Shown here: positions 4,466-9,682 of the stretch, piece after piece
Numbering within the stretch: the first letter of the stretch is position 1
Layout of the letters: every line of letters begins with the position of its first letter
Assembly (NCBI GenBank): GCA_037147235.1
Contig: JBAWVO010000246.1
Span: 1-9,682 of the forward strand
Direction: 5' to 3'
DNA: 9,682 nucleotides
Origin: JANXQG01 sp037147235
Lineage (GTDB): Bacteria > Planctomycetota > Planctomycetia > Pirellulales > Thermoguttaceae
The notes under the pieces: generated by a model
The model's database searches: none
Seen by the model: the letters and a program-made list of their open reading frames with translations, nothing else
Told to the model about the DNA's origin: nothing
Program-made: the position numbers and the translations under genes

Positions 4466-4708
4466 ATGACGACCACTATCGAAATCGATTTGGAGGTGGA
4501 ATACAAGTTCCACCGGGGCGGGCCAGGGGCGCGGGATTCTCTCTGCGGCAAGGCGAACGCCGGACCACCGCTTGAGCCGGATGATCCGGGGGAAATGGAA
4601 ATCACGTCCATCAAGCACCAAGGCCAGGACTTTGAGGTATCGGATGGGCAGCGGGAGAAGATTGAGGCCGAATGCTGGGAAGACATGGAAGACAGGAGGG
4701 ACGCATGA
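4466..4708 (+). CDS. small acidic phage hypothetical protein
   Basis: An 80-aa acidic protein. It opens with MTTTIEIDLEVEYKFHRGGP, passes a Pro/Asp/Glu-rich turn (34-44) and continues 'MEITSIKHQGQDFEVSDGQREKIEAECWEDM'. Beta-strand, 'RGGPGARDS' then 'PDDPGEMEITSI' is a pattern seen in many ~80-residue phage proteins found next to recombination genes, whose function is unknown to me. The stop overlaps the ATG of the ERF gene, so the two are probably translated together. Confidence 0.7.
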   Translation: MTTTIEIDLEVEYKFHRGGPGARDSLCGKANAGPPLEPDDPGEMEITSIKHQGQDFEVSDGQREKIEAECWEDMEDRRDA

Positions 4709-5520
4709 ACGAGCTTGAAATCGTGAACCGGGAGCCCCAGGCGCTGGCAGTGAGCGGCCCAGAAGATCCCATCGGACTGTTCCGCCTGGCACTGACGGAG
4801 AAGGCTACGCCCGAAGCTTTAGAGCGGGTGTACCAACTCTACCAGACTATGGAGAAGGACAAGGCCAAGAAAGCGTTCGACCGGGCAATGGCGGATTTCC
4901 AGAGTGAGTGTCCGATCATTGTGAAGCGGAAGGCCGGGGCGAAGAACGCCTATCGGTATGCGCCCCTGGACGACATCGTGGCGCAGACCCGCGACCTGAT
5001 CCGCAAGCACGGTTTTAGTTTCAGGATCACGGCGGAATGTGGGAAGGACATCAAGGCAATCGTGACGATCACCCATTGCGCGGGGCATTCGATCACAAGT
5101 GAGTTTGCGGTGCCTGTGGACTCGAAAAACCCAATGATGTCAGACCCTCAGAGGGTGGGCGGGGCGATCACGTTCGCCAAACGGTACGCGTTCTGCAATG
5201 GATTTGGGATTCTGACCGCCGACGAGGACATTGACGCGGGGAACAAGCCGCGTTCTGCTGGCCCTGGCAGGCCCGTGGGGACTCCGCAAGCACAACCCCA
5301 GGTGAATCAACCTGACGGCGCGGTTAAGGCGCTGAAGGGCAAGCTGTGGGCGCTGTGTAAGAAGCTGGTGCCCGACGCCGTGACCCCTGCTGACGTAGAG
5401 AACGCCCTGATTGCGCAAGGGGTGCTGGAGCAAAACAGGAAGCTGGCTGAGTTGTCCACCGACCAAATGATGGACGCCGCCGACAAGATCGAAGTAATTT
5501 TGAGCGAAAGAGTGCCATGA
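4705..5520 (+). CDS. erf: ERF-family single-strand annealing protein
   Basis: A 271-aa recombinase that binds single-stranded DNA and anneals complementary strands during phage recombination, functionally parallel to Red beta or RecT. Residues ~50-175 carry the ERF core: KKAFDRAMADFQSECPIIVK (55-74), then YRYAPLDDIVAQTRDLIRKHGFSF (83-106). The signature 'DPQRVGGAITFAKRYAFCNGFGILTADEDIDA' follows at 147-178. A Pro/Gln-rich linker (~182-204) joins a helical C-terminal region (205-271), a variable part in this family. ATG 4705 overlaps the previous stop and has an AGGAGGG SD; an 11-residue upstream extension is unnecessary. It is followed by its likely exonuclease partner with a 4-bp overlap. 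The family call is firm; the symbol is by family. Confidence 0.95.
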   Translation: MNELEIVNREPQALAVSGPEDPIGLFRLALTEKATPEALERVYQLYQTMEKDKAKKAFDRAMADFQSECPIIVKRKAGAKNAYRYAPLDDIVAQTRDLIRKHGFSFRITAECGKDIKAIVTITHCAGHSITSEFAVPVDSKNPMMSDPQRVGGAITFAKRYAFCNGFGILTADEDIDAGNKPRSAGPGRPVGTPQAQPQVNQPDGAVKALKGKLWALCKKLVPDAVTPADVENALIAQGVLEQNRKLAELSTDQMMDAADKIEVILSERVP

Positions 5521-6479
5521 AACACCTATTCCAGAACGCGAAGATTATCTCGGTGAACACCGACCCGGACGTTTATCACCGCACCGGGGGCGAACGTGGC
5601 GCGAAGGATTTCGTCATGTCCCGGTCTGAGCTAGCCAACTTCTGGGCGTGCCCCAGTCGTTGGCGGGCGGGCTACCGACAGGGGGACACCGACGCGACCG
5701 AGTGGGGTTCGCTGGTGGACGGCATGGTACTGTGCGGCAAGACGTTCGAGGTCGAACCGGACACCTACCCCGACACGAAGACCGGCGAGGCCAAGAAGTG
5801 GAGCAACAACGCGATGTGGTGCAAGGAATGGCACGCGAAACACGCGGGAGCGATTAAGCGCAAGGATGCGGATGCGGCGGCGCAGGCGGTGGCCGCACTG
5901 GAATCGGAACCTAACATTGCCTATCTGCTGGCGAACTCAGAGCACCAAGTCTTGGTCATGGGCGAATACATGGAAGCGGGAACGGGGCTCACGATCCCGG
6001 TAAAAGCTCTCATAGACATCGTGCCGGGGGCGCAAGAGGACTTCTACGGCGCAACGCTGGCCGACCTGAAGACGTGCCGGGCAGCCGGTTTGAGGGCCTG
6101 GACGCGGACGGTGGCCGACGGAAACCTGCACTGGCAGGCGGCGCTCTACCTGGACCTCTACAACGCGGCGACGGGGGAATGCCGGGAATCTTTCCTGCAT
6201 GTCTTGAGCGAGTCGGTGACACCCTACCAGACGGGGCGGCGCATCCTGTCACTGGAATTCATTGAGGCCGGGCGACTGGCCTATCGGACGGCCCTGAGCC
6301 ACTACGCGACGTGTCTGAAGTCGGGGCGCTGGCCGGATTACGAAGGGGTGGGCGCGTTGAACGGGTGGACATTTGTTGAGCCCGAGCCGTGGATGGTGAG
6401 TCTAACACTGCCCCCGCCACCGGAGGAAGAAGAAGAGGCAGAAGAGACGCCCGCTTTCGTGAGCGAATTCCCAAGCTGA
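5517..6479 (+). CDS. PD-(D/E)XK exonuclease (RecE/DUF3799-like)
   Basis: A 320-aa nuclease that probably resects double-stranded DNA ends to make single strands for the ERF protein. The core is visible in order: an entry motif 'SELANFWACPSRW' with GSLVDGM (37-70), KALIDIVP with D167, DLKT with D183 and K185 as the second acid and the Lys, and 'HWQAALYLDLY' with Q207 and Y211, the Q-x3-Y motif of RecB/RecE/YqaJ-type nucleases. Near the C-terminus, RWPDYEG (271-277) matches the 'W-P-x-Y' that closes this group. It ends in a Pro- and Glu-rich tail (299-320). ATG 5517 overlaps the ERF stop. An exonuclease paired with an annealing protein is the standard phage two-component recombinase. Confidence 0.9.
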   Translation: MKHLFQNAKIISVNTDPDVYHRTGGERGAKDFVMSRSELANFWACPSRWRAGYRQGDTDATEWGSLVDGMVLCGKTFEVEPDTYPDTKTGEAKKWSNNAMWCKEWHAKHAGAIKRKDADAAAQAVAALESEPNIAYLLANSEHQVLVMGEYMEAGTGLTIPVKALIDIVPGAQEDFYGATLADLKTCRAAGLRAWTRTVADGNLHWQAALYLDLYNAATGECRESFLHVLSESVTPYQTGRRILSLEFIEAGRLAYRTALSHYATCLKSGRWPDYEGVGALNGWTFVEPEPWMVSLTLPPPPEEEEEAEETPAFVSEFPS

Positions 6480-6481
6480 AT

Positions 6482-6709
6482 ATGAATATTGAGTCCATCG
6501 AAGTCACCATGAAAATACACAAGCTGGAAGGCGTCGTTACGCCGGAAGAAATCAGAGAACTGATTGTCATAAAGTTGGGTCCGATTGGGGCGGGCTGCAA
6601 TCCTCATGTCGTGGACAAAATAGAACTGGACGCCCCGTTTGACCAGAGCAAGGGAAACGATGGGTTTGGCGGGGTTCATTTCAAGGCCACGCTCAAACCG
6701 AGGGAATAG
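6482..6709 (+). CDS. small hypothetical protein
   Basis: A 75-aa protein starting MNIESIEVTMKIHKLEG. The predicted layout is strand, helix (TPEEIRELIVIKL, 20-32), strand, ending GVHFKATLKP. ATG 6482 lies 2 bp beyond the exonuclease stop; there is no SD, and an internal ATG at 6509 is an alternative. I do not recognise it. Its place between the exonuclease and the resolvase suggests an accessory recombination role, but this is position only. Confidence 0.6.
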   Translation: MNIESIEVTMKIHKLEGVVTPEEIRELIVIKLGPIGAGCNPHVVDKIELDAPFDQSKGNDGFGGVHFKATLKPRE

Positions 6710-6711
6710 GA

Positions 6712-6981
6712 GTGACAAAAAAAGAAGCCAAATTGAAGACCATGCTGAAGGTAGCAACTGATTCGCTGGAACAGATTTCAAGTTTGCCTCGCGGTGGCAG
6801 AGCTAAACGGATTGCCGTTGCAACGCTGAGGTTTTTAGAACCTCCGACTGTAAAACACCATCGCAGAGTGCAGTGTGGAATCTGTAAAAAGTCGTGTTCC
6901 ATATCAAAATCAGGATGGGTTAGGTCACATCTTGGCACTGGTAATTATGGTTGGTGCAGAGGGGGAGGACAACAACCATGA
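6712..6981 (+). CDS. small protein with C-terminal zinc-finger-like motif
   Basis: An 89-aa basic protein. An N-terminal helical half (MTKKEAKLKTMLKVATDSLEQ by direct reading of the GTG start; about 1-42) is followed by 'VQCGICKKSC' with C55, C58 and C62, then H74 and C82. This gives enough ligands for one zinc site. GTG 6712 begins 2 bp after the previous stop with a GAGGG-like SD upstream. It overlaps the RuvC-like gene by 4 bp. A DNA-binding accessory is plausible; no family recognised. Codon use here is a little more A-rich than in the neighbouring ERF and nuclease genes. Confidence 0.65.
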   Translation: MTKKEAKLKTMLKVATDSLEQISSLPRGGRAKRIAVATLRFLEPPTVKHHRRVQCGICKKSCSISKSGWVRSHLGTGNYGWCRGGGQQP

Positions 6982-7439
6982 ACACCCTGATTGCCATAGA
7001 CCCCGGCAAGAGCGGCGGAATCGCCTGGACCATGCAGGACAGTCTGACCAATGGCTGCCCAATGCCAGAAACTGAGGGTGATGTTCTGGACCGATTGCGC
7101 GAACTGGCCATTGACCATCACACAGCCTACGTCGAGGAAGTCGGCGGCTACTGTGGTGCCGGGCAACCTGGAAGCGCCATGTTCACATTTGGGCGTGGCT
7201 TCGGTTTCATCCTGGGGTGCCTCATGTCAATGGGCGTCTCAGTGGTGCTGGTGAAGCCCCAAAAATGGCAGAAACATTTCAGCCTTGGGACCGCCCGCGA
7301 GGCCGGAAGTAAGACTGACTGGAAAAACAAGCTGAAGGCCGAGGCGCAACGGCGCTATCCGACTTTGGACGTGACCCTCAAGACTGCGGATGCGCTCTTG
7401 ATTCTGGACTACGCCCGAAACCAACAACCAAAACTATGA
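6978..7439 (+). CDS. RuvC-like Holliday junction resolvase
   Basis: A 153-aa RNase H-fold endonuclease that would cut four-way junctions made during phage recombination or replication. Catalytic acids can be placed: D8 in 'LIAIDPGKSGGIAW', E53/E54 in 'AYVEEVGGYCGAGQPGSAMFTF', and D138 (TADALL) with D144 near the C-terminus. The 'FGRGFGFILG' and 'VKPQKWQKHF' segments match phage RuvC-like proteins. Length is close to the family's usual ~150-170 residues. ATG 6978 has a GGGGGAGG SD and overlaps the previous stop; the longer in-frame start at 6951 is not supported. It completes a three-part set with the ERF protein and the exonuclease. Confidence 0.9.
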   Translation: MNTLIAIDPGKSGGIAWTMQDSLTNGCPMPETEGDVLDRLRELAIDHHTAYVEEVGGYCGAGQPGSAMFTFGRGFGFILGCLMSMGVSVVLVKPQKWQKHFSLGTAREAGSKTDWKNKLKAEAQRRYPTLDVTLKTADALLILDYARNQQPKL

Positions 7440-7816
7440 AACAAAACGAACTGTTCGAGACGGAATACCGGCCCACTATCAAGTATGGTGGGAAAGAGTT
7501 CGCCAGCGTTGAGGCCGCAAAGGCAAACGCGCTGATGTCCTACGGCGTGACCGAGACGGAGGCAAACGCTCTGCTTCAGGACGCTCAGAAGGTGTCTGAC
7601 ATCCTCCTTTGGCAGCCGGACGGCCAGACCCCCAAGAAGTCCAAAGGCTCGCCGGAGATCACCGACCAGCAGATCGCCGCCGCGTGCGAGTCAACTGGCG
7701 TGCCCTACAAGACCGCCAAGCAGCGAGTGCGCAACCTTGGCTGGACGCTGGGCAAGGCGACGACCACGCCCGTCCGGGAGCGTCGGGTAAAGGCTACCGA
7801 ACCCGCAACCACCTAA
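7436..7816 (+). CDS. hypothetical protein with C-terminal helix-turn-helix
   Basis: A 126-aa protein. The N-terminal half (YRPTIKYGGKEFASVEAAKANALMSYG) is unrecognised. The C-terminal part, 'ITDQQIAAACESTGVPYKTAKQRVRNLGWTLGKATTTPVRE' (75-115), matches the short helix-turn-helix repeat seen in phage regulators and next to HNH domains ('A-x-A-x-G-x-P-Y-x-T-x-x-x-R-x-x-x-G-W-x-x-x-x-A-x-T-T-P'). A DNA-binding role is likely. The ATG overlaps the resolvase stop; instead of an SD an A/C-rich AACCAACAACCAAAACT precedes it. It is the last gene before the long structured, gene-free stretch. Confidence 0.7.
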   Translation: MKQNELFETEYRPTIKYGGKEFASVEAAKANALMSYGVTETEANALLQDAQKVSDILLWQPDGQTPKKSKGSPEITDQQIAAACESTGVPYKTAKQRVRNLGWTLGKATTTPVRERRVKATEPATT

Positions 7817-7823
7817 CCCATTT

Positions 7824-8339
7824 TCCGCGTGAGCCCCCGTATTACAGGTCGGAGTCTTTTCAAAGTATCCTCCGCCCACCTCACGCGGACGCCCGGCTCC
7901 GCTTTGCGGATGTCCGGGACGTTTTTGAGCGCGGAGACAAAAAGGTTGATGGCTGGCTACGACGCCGGGGTTGAAGCCCCAGTTGGCGCTCCGTCACCGC
8001 AACGCCAGTCCGCGCTCACTTTGCCCGTAAAAGAGGGTGCAACTCCCTCCCGGTCCATAAAACCCACGAAGACGGCGGGGGCACTCGCCGCAATCCGTGG
8101 CTGGGCCGGTGGTGGCTGGAGAACACGCCGGGCATTCAATTTTTCCTGTTCCGCAACCAGTCTCGGGCGCTGTGGTGTTTTGCATAGTGTACCCCATAGA
8201 CAAGACAACGAGATTGGGGCGAGACAGACGCCGCGCGGAACAGGATCTAATTTCAACCGTGGAGTCTGCGGCGGTGCAGTTGCACCGTATCCCGCCGCAC
8301 GCGATGCAGCCGGTTTTCGGCCCACGGTTGAACCTTTTT
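7824..8339 (+). ncRNA. candidate ~510-nt multi-domain structured RNA
   Basis: This 523-bp gap (7817-8339) has no credible gene but is packed with consecutive, nested perfect helices. Domain A is 7824-7833/7880-7889 (10 bp), inner 7850-7854/7870-7874. Next is hairpin 7892-7918. Domain B is 7926-7935/8009-8018 (10 bp), with 7967-7970/7977-7980 and 7984-7988/8003-8007 inside. Domain C is 8022-8027/8129-8134, with 8033-8037/8045-8049, 8050-8057/8102-8109 (one U-G), 8064-8068/8096-8100 and 8073-8077/8086-8090. Domain D is 8144-8154/8235-8245 (11 bp), with 8160-8165/8220-8225 and 8192-8196/8215-8219. Domain E is 8252-8262/8322-8332 (11 bp), with 8267-8274/8292-8299 and 8309-8312/8318-8321, followed by CCTTTTT. 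The wobble pairs favour the plus strand. It may be a large phage ncRNA in the general style of GOLLD or ROOL, but I cannot match it to either. Confidence 0.6.
7892..7926 (+). terminator. terminator-like hairpin within the structured region
   Basis: CCCGG (7892-7896) pairs with CCGGG (7914-7918), and TCCGC (7898-7902) with GCGGA (7906-7910) over a TTT loop, followed by ACG and five T. It could end the recombination operon, in which case the RNA domains downstream need their own promoter. It could equally be one more stem of a single long RNA. Confidence 0.5.
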
Positions 8340-8615
8340 ATGCCACTAAGAATCACCATCGAAGTAATCCCCCACGGCGATGAGTCAAAGAAGTTCCTCG
8401 TCGCTCAAGTGGACACTGTAAACATCGGCACCGGGACCAGTCTTTACGGTGATTACTCAGTCACCATTCGCGGGCCGGTCATCGGCGGCGGTGTGGACGA
8501 GTGGTCTGATTACCCTCGCAAAATAGAATCTGTTTCGCGGGACAATCACTTTCACCAAGCCTGTGAAACGCTGTTGGCGCTGCGGGACGTGAAGACAACT
8601 ACCAACCTGGAATGA
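8340..8615 (+). CDS. small phage hypothetical protein
   Basis: A 91-aa protein, MPLRITIEVIPHGDESKKF..., with 'AQVDTVNIGTGTSLYGDYSVTIRG' (23-46) and a C-terminal helix 'HFHQACETLLALRD'. It matches a frequent ~90-residue phage pattern, 'L-R-I-T-I-E-V-x-P-x-G-x-E-x-x-K...I-x-N-x-G-T-G...G-x-Y-x-V', whose function is unknown. ATG 8340 was chosen because family similarity begins there; the in-frame extension upstream runs through the structured RNA and is low-complexity. The start abuts the T run at 8335-8339, so translation or transcription of this gene may be influenced by that structure. It overlaps the next gene by 4 bp. Confidence 0.75.
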   Translation: MPLRITIEVIPHGDESKKFLVAQVDTVNIGTGTSLYGDYSVTIRGPVIGGGVDEWSDYPRKIESVSRDNHFHQACETLLALRDVKTTTNLE

Positions 8616-8896
8616 CTATAGACCCAAACTCCAACGCAGAAACCGAGGCGAGAATCGCCGCAGCGCGGAGCCACCCGTCGAGCATAGACGCGCAGATCTC
8701 GAACGTCACAGCGGCCAAGCGCACGGGGCGCGGCTGGTGGAAACAGCAGATGGCCGAGGGGCGCTGCGGGAATTGCGGACGATGGTCAAAAGGCATCAAA
8801 ATCGAGTGCGAATACGGATTTTGCCACCGCTACCGAAATTACACCAACCCAACAGACGGCGCGCAATGCACCGCATGGGAGAAGGTTCAGCCATGA
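8612..8896 (+). CDS. cysteine-rich small phage protein (zinc-binding), first
   Basis: A 94-aa protein with a polar helical N-terminus (1-45) and a cysteine-rich end: C52-x2-C55-x2-W, C66, GFC (C71) and C86 in 'QCTAWEKVQP'. The 'C-x-x-C-x-x-W ... G-x-C-x-R ... C-x-x-W-E' arrangement is that of a common small phage zinc-binding family of unknown role. It shares the same ending with the next gene (AW-E/Q-x-I/V-QP), so the two are probably paralogues with different N-termini. Starts and stops overlap on both sides (ATGA), indicating coupled translation. Confidence 0.75.
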   Translation: MTIDPNSNAETEARIAAARSHPSSIDAQISNVTAAKRTGRGWWKQQMAEGRCGNCGRWSKGIKIECEYGFCHRYRNYTNPTDGAQCTAWEKVQP

Positions 8897-9087
8897 AAAC
8901 AAAAACCACAAAACCAGCACGGATTTGCAAGACGTGCCGAGTTTGGAATTACAAAAGCATGGACCTGGATTGCGACGGAAATAAGATGCGCAAGCCCACA
9001 ATCGGCTACTGTTCAATCAACCAGCATTGCACCTCTCCGGGATTTACCTGCGCGGCTTGGCAAGAGATTCAACCGAGGAAAATATGA
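8893..9087 (+). CDS. cysteine-rich small phage protein (zinc-binding), second
   Basis: A 64-aa protein starting MKTKTTKPARICKTCRVWN. Cysteines at 12, 15, 27, 40, 46 and 53; 'CKTCRVW', 'IGYC' and 'FTCAAWQEIQP' align with the matching elements of the preceding gene. It lacks that gene's ~40-residue helical N-terminus. The ATG overlaps the previous stop, and a longer frame starting at 8737 is a shadow of the neighbour. Zinc binding is likely; the role is unknown. Confidence 0.75.
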   Translation: MKTKTTKPARICKTCRVWNYKSMDLDCDGNKMRKPTIGYCSINQHCTSPGFTCAAWQEIQPRKI

Positions 9088-9455
9088 TCCAACCCGTCAG
9101 ACTACACCGAAGCCGTGCCAAAGGCGCAAGGCTCGTCTCACCCAATGGCCTGCCCATAGTGTGCGTCACAAGGCCGGGACCGTGGGGAAACCCGTTTGAA
9201 GTCGTCCTCATGACTGAGGACGGCGAAAAGGAACTGCGCGGCATCAACTCCGAATATCGGTGCTTCACGGCGCTTGAAGCCGTCGTGCGCTTCACTTGGT
9301 TTTTGAGACAGGTAAAGGTGAACGGCGGCGGCAGAATGTGGGCGTGCGAGATATGGGACAACCTTGAAGAGTTGCGCGGCAAGAATCTGGCCTGTTTTTG
9401 CAAAATAGGAGAACCCTGCCACGCCGACGTGCTGCTGAAGATCGCCAACGAATAA
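9084..9455 (+). CDS. DUF4326 domain protein
   Basis: A 123-aa protein with clear DUF4326 marks: 'VTRPGPWGNPFEV' (28-40), an internal 'ALEAVVRFTWFLR' helix (63-75), and 'LRGKNLACFCKIGEPCHADVLLKIANE' (97-123) with the conserved C-x-C...PCHAD-x-L-L. The family is common in phages and has no established biochemical function; the Cys/His motif suggests metal or nucleotide binding. Length is typical. ATG 9084 has a GAGG SD and overlaps the previous stop; the upstream in-frame extension to 9027 is not conserved. It belongs to the same coupled small-gene chain. Confidence 0.9.
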   Translation: MIQPVRLHRSRAKGARLVSPNGLPIVCVTRPGPWGNPFEVVLMTEDGEKELRGINSEYRCFTALEAVVRFTWFLRQVKVNGGGRMWACEIWDNLEELRGKNLACFCKIGEPCHADVLLKIANE

Positions 9456-9459
9456 CGAT

Positions 9460-9682
9460 ATGACCCCCGAACAAATCAAAAGCGCGGTTGCGGAGTTGCG
9501 CCGAAAGGCAGGCGGAACATTCCCAAGACTCACGCGCTATACTACCGACTCCAACGCCGCCCGCGAGGCGGTGCTTCAGTGTTGCGTGGACGACTTTCAG
9601 AAGTTCTTTTTTGGTCAAAATCTGCGCTCGGTTCAATCGGTGAAGGGGCGGAAGTCCACGCCGTGGGTGGCCTATCTAGCTG
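9460..9682 (+). CDS. hypothetical protein, cut by window end
   Basis: The frame opens at ATG 9460, 4 bp after the DUF4326 stop, and stays open to the window edge (74 codons): MTPEQIKSAVAELRRKAGG..., then AAREAVLQCCVDDFQKFFFG. The visible part is helical and soluble with no motif I recognise. No good SD (preceded by AATAACGAT). Similar position and spacing to the preceding small genes suggest it is the next member of the operon. The C-terminus and any catalytic part are outside the window. Confidence 0.55.
   Translation, partial: MTPEQIKSAVAELRRKAGGTFPRLTRYTTDSNAAREAVLQCCVDDFQKFFFGQNLRSVQSVKGRKSTPWVAYLA

Noticed and set aside
8033..8056. tRNA-like T-arm (GAGGG, 7-nt loop TGCAACT, CCCTC) followed by seven bases like an acceptor strand
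   Set aside because: No matching 5' acceptor, D-arm or anticodon arm at the right distance, and the loop lacks the usual TTC; it fits better as a hairpin of the larger structured region.
7829..8383. 184-aa plus frame and two ~120-aa minus frames over the structured region
   Set aside because: No family resemblance, odd composition, no ribosome site, and they run through the perfect inverted repeats; high GC makes long chance frames common.

Overview
This 9.7-kb, GC-rich window reads as the early, recombination and accessory region of a temperate phage or prophage. The anchors are an ERF-family single-strand annealing protein, a PD-(D/E)XK exonuclease of the RecE/DUF3799 type, a RuvC-like Holliday junction resolvase and a DUF4326 protein. 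Around them are many very small, tightly overlapping ORFs of the kind phages carry. The host cannot be fixed. High GC, many starts without a Shine-Dalgarno (SD) sequence but with A/C-rich leaders, and the look of several hypothetical proteins suggest a Verrucomicrobiota- or Planctomycetota-like bacterium; this is a weak inference. There are no tRNA or rRNA genes, insertion sequences or CRISPR arrays.

Layout: (1) 1-329, no convincing gene, but inverted repeats including two near-identical 16-bp palindromes. (2) A leftward gene (330-788) with its own terminator, divergent from a rightward gene (928-1455) that looks like a phage replication-organiser-type DNA-binding protein. (3) 1456-1795, a regulatory island. 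It holds a probable ~70-nt leftward small RNA with a TTGACA promoter and a strong terminator, then four palindromes around a rightward promoter. (4) 1796-4051, a rightward run of small hypothetical genes. It includes a duplicated four-cysteine protein and repeated 'hairpin plus A-rich leader' units before start codons, and ends at a textbook terminator. (5) 4136-7816, a fresh promoter followed by two tiny genes and the recombination operon, mostly joined by ATGA/GTGA overlaps. (6) 7824-8339, a ~510-nt stretch without a credible gene that folds on paper into consecutive domains, four of them closed by 10-11-bp perfect helices. (7) 8340-9682, a second chain of small genes: two related cysteine-rich proteins, DUF4326, and a gene cut by the window end.

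How it may work together: the exonuclease would resect double-stranded ends, the ERF protein would anneal the single strands, and the RuvC-like enzyme would resolve the resulting junctions, giving a compact phage recombination pathway. The palindromic islands upstream probably set the lysis/lysogeny or early/late timing, although no recognisable repressor lies in the window. The most noteworthy element is the apparent large structured RNA at 7824-8339. Next come the OOP-like small RNA at 1468-1537 and the repeated hairpin-leader units.
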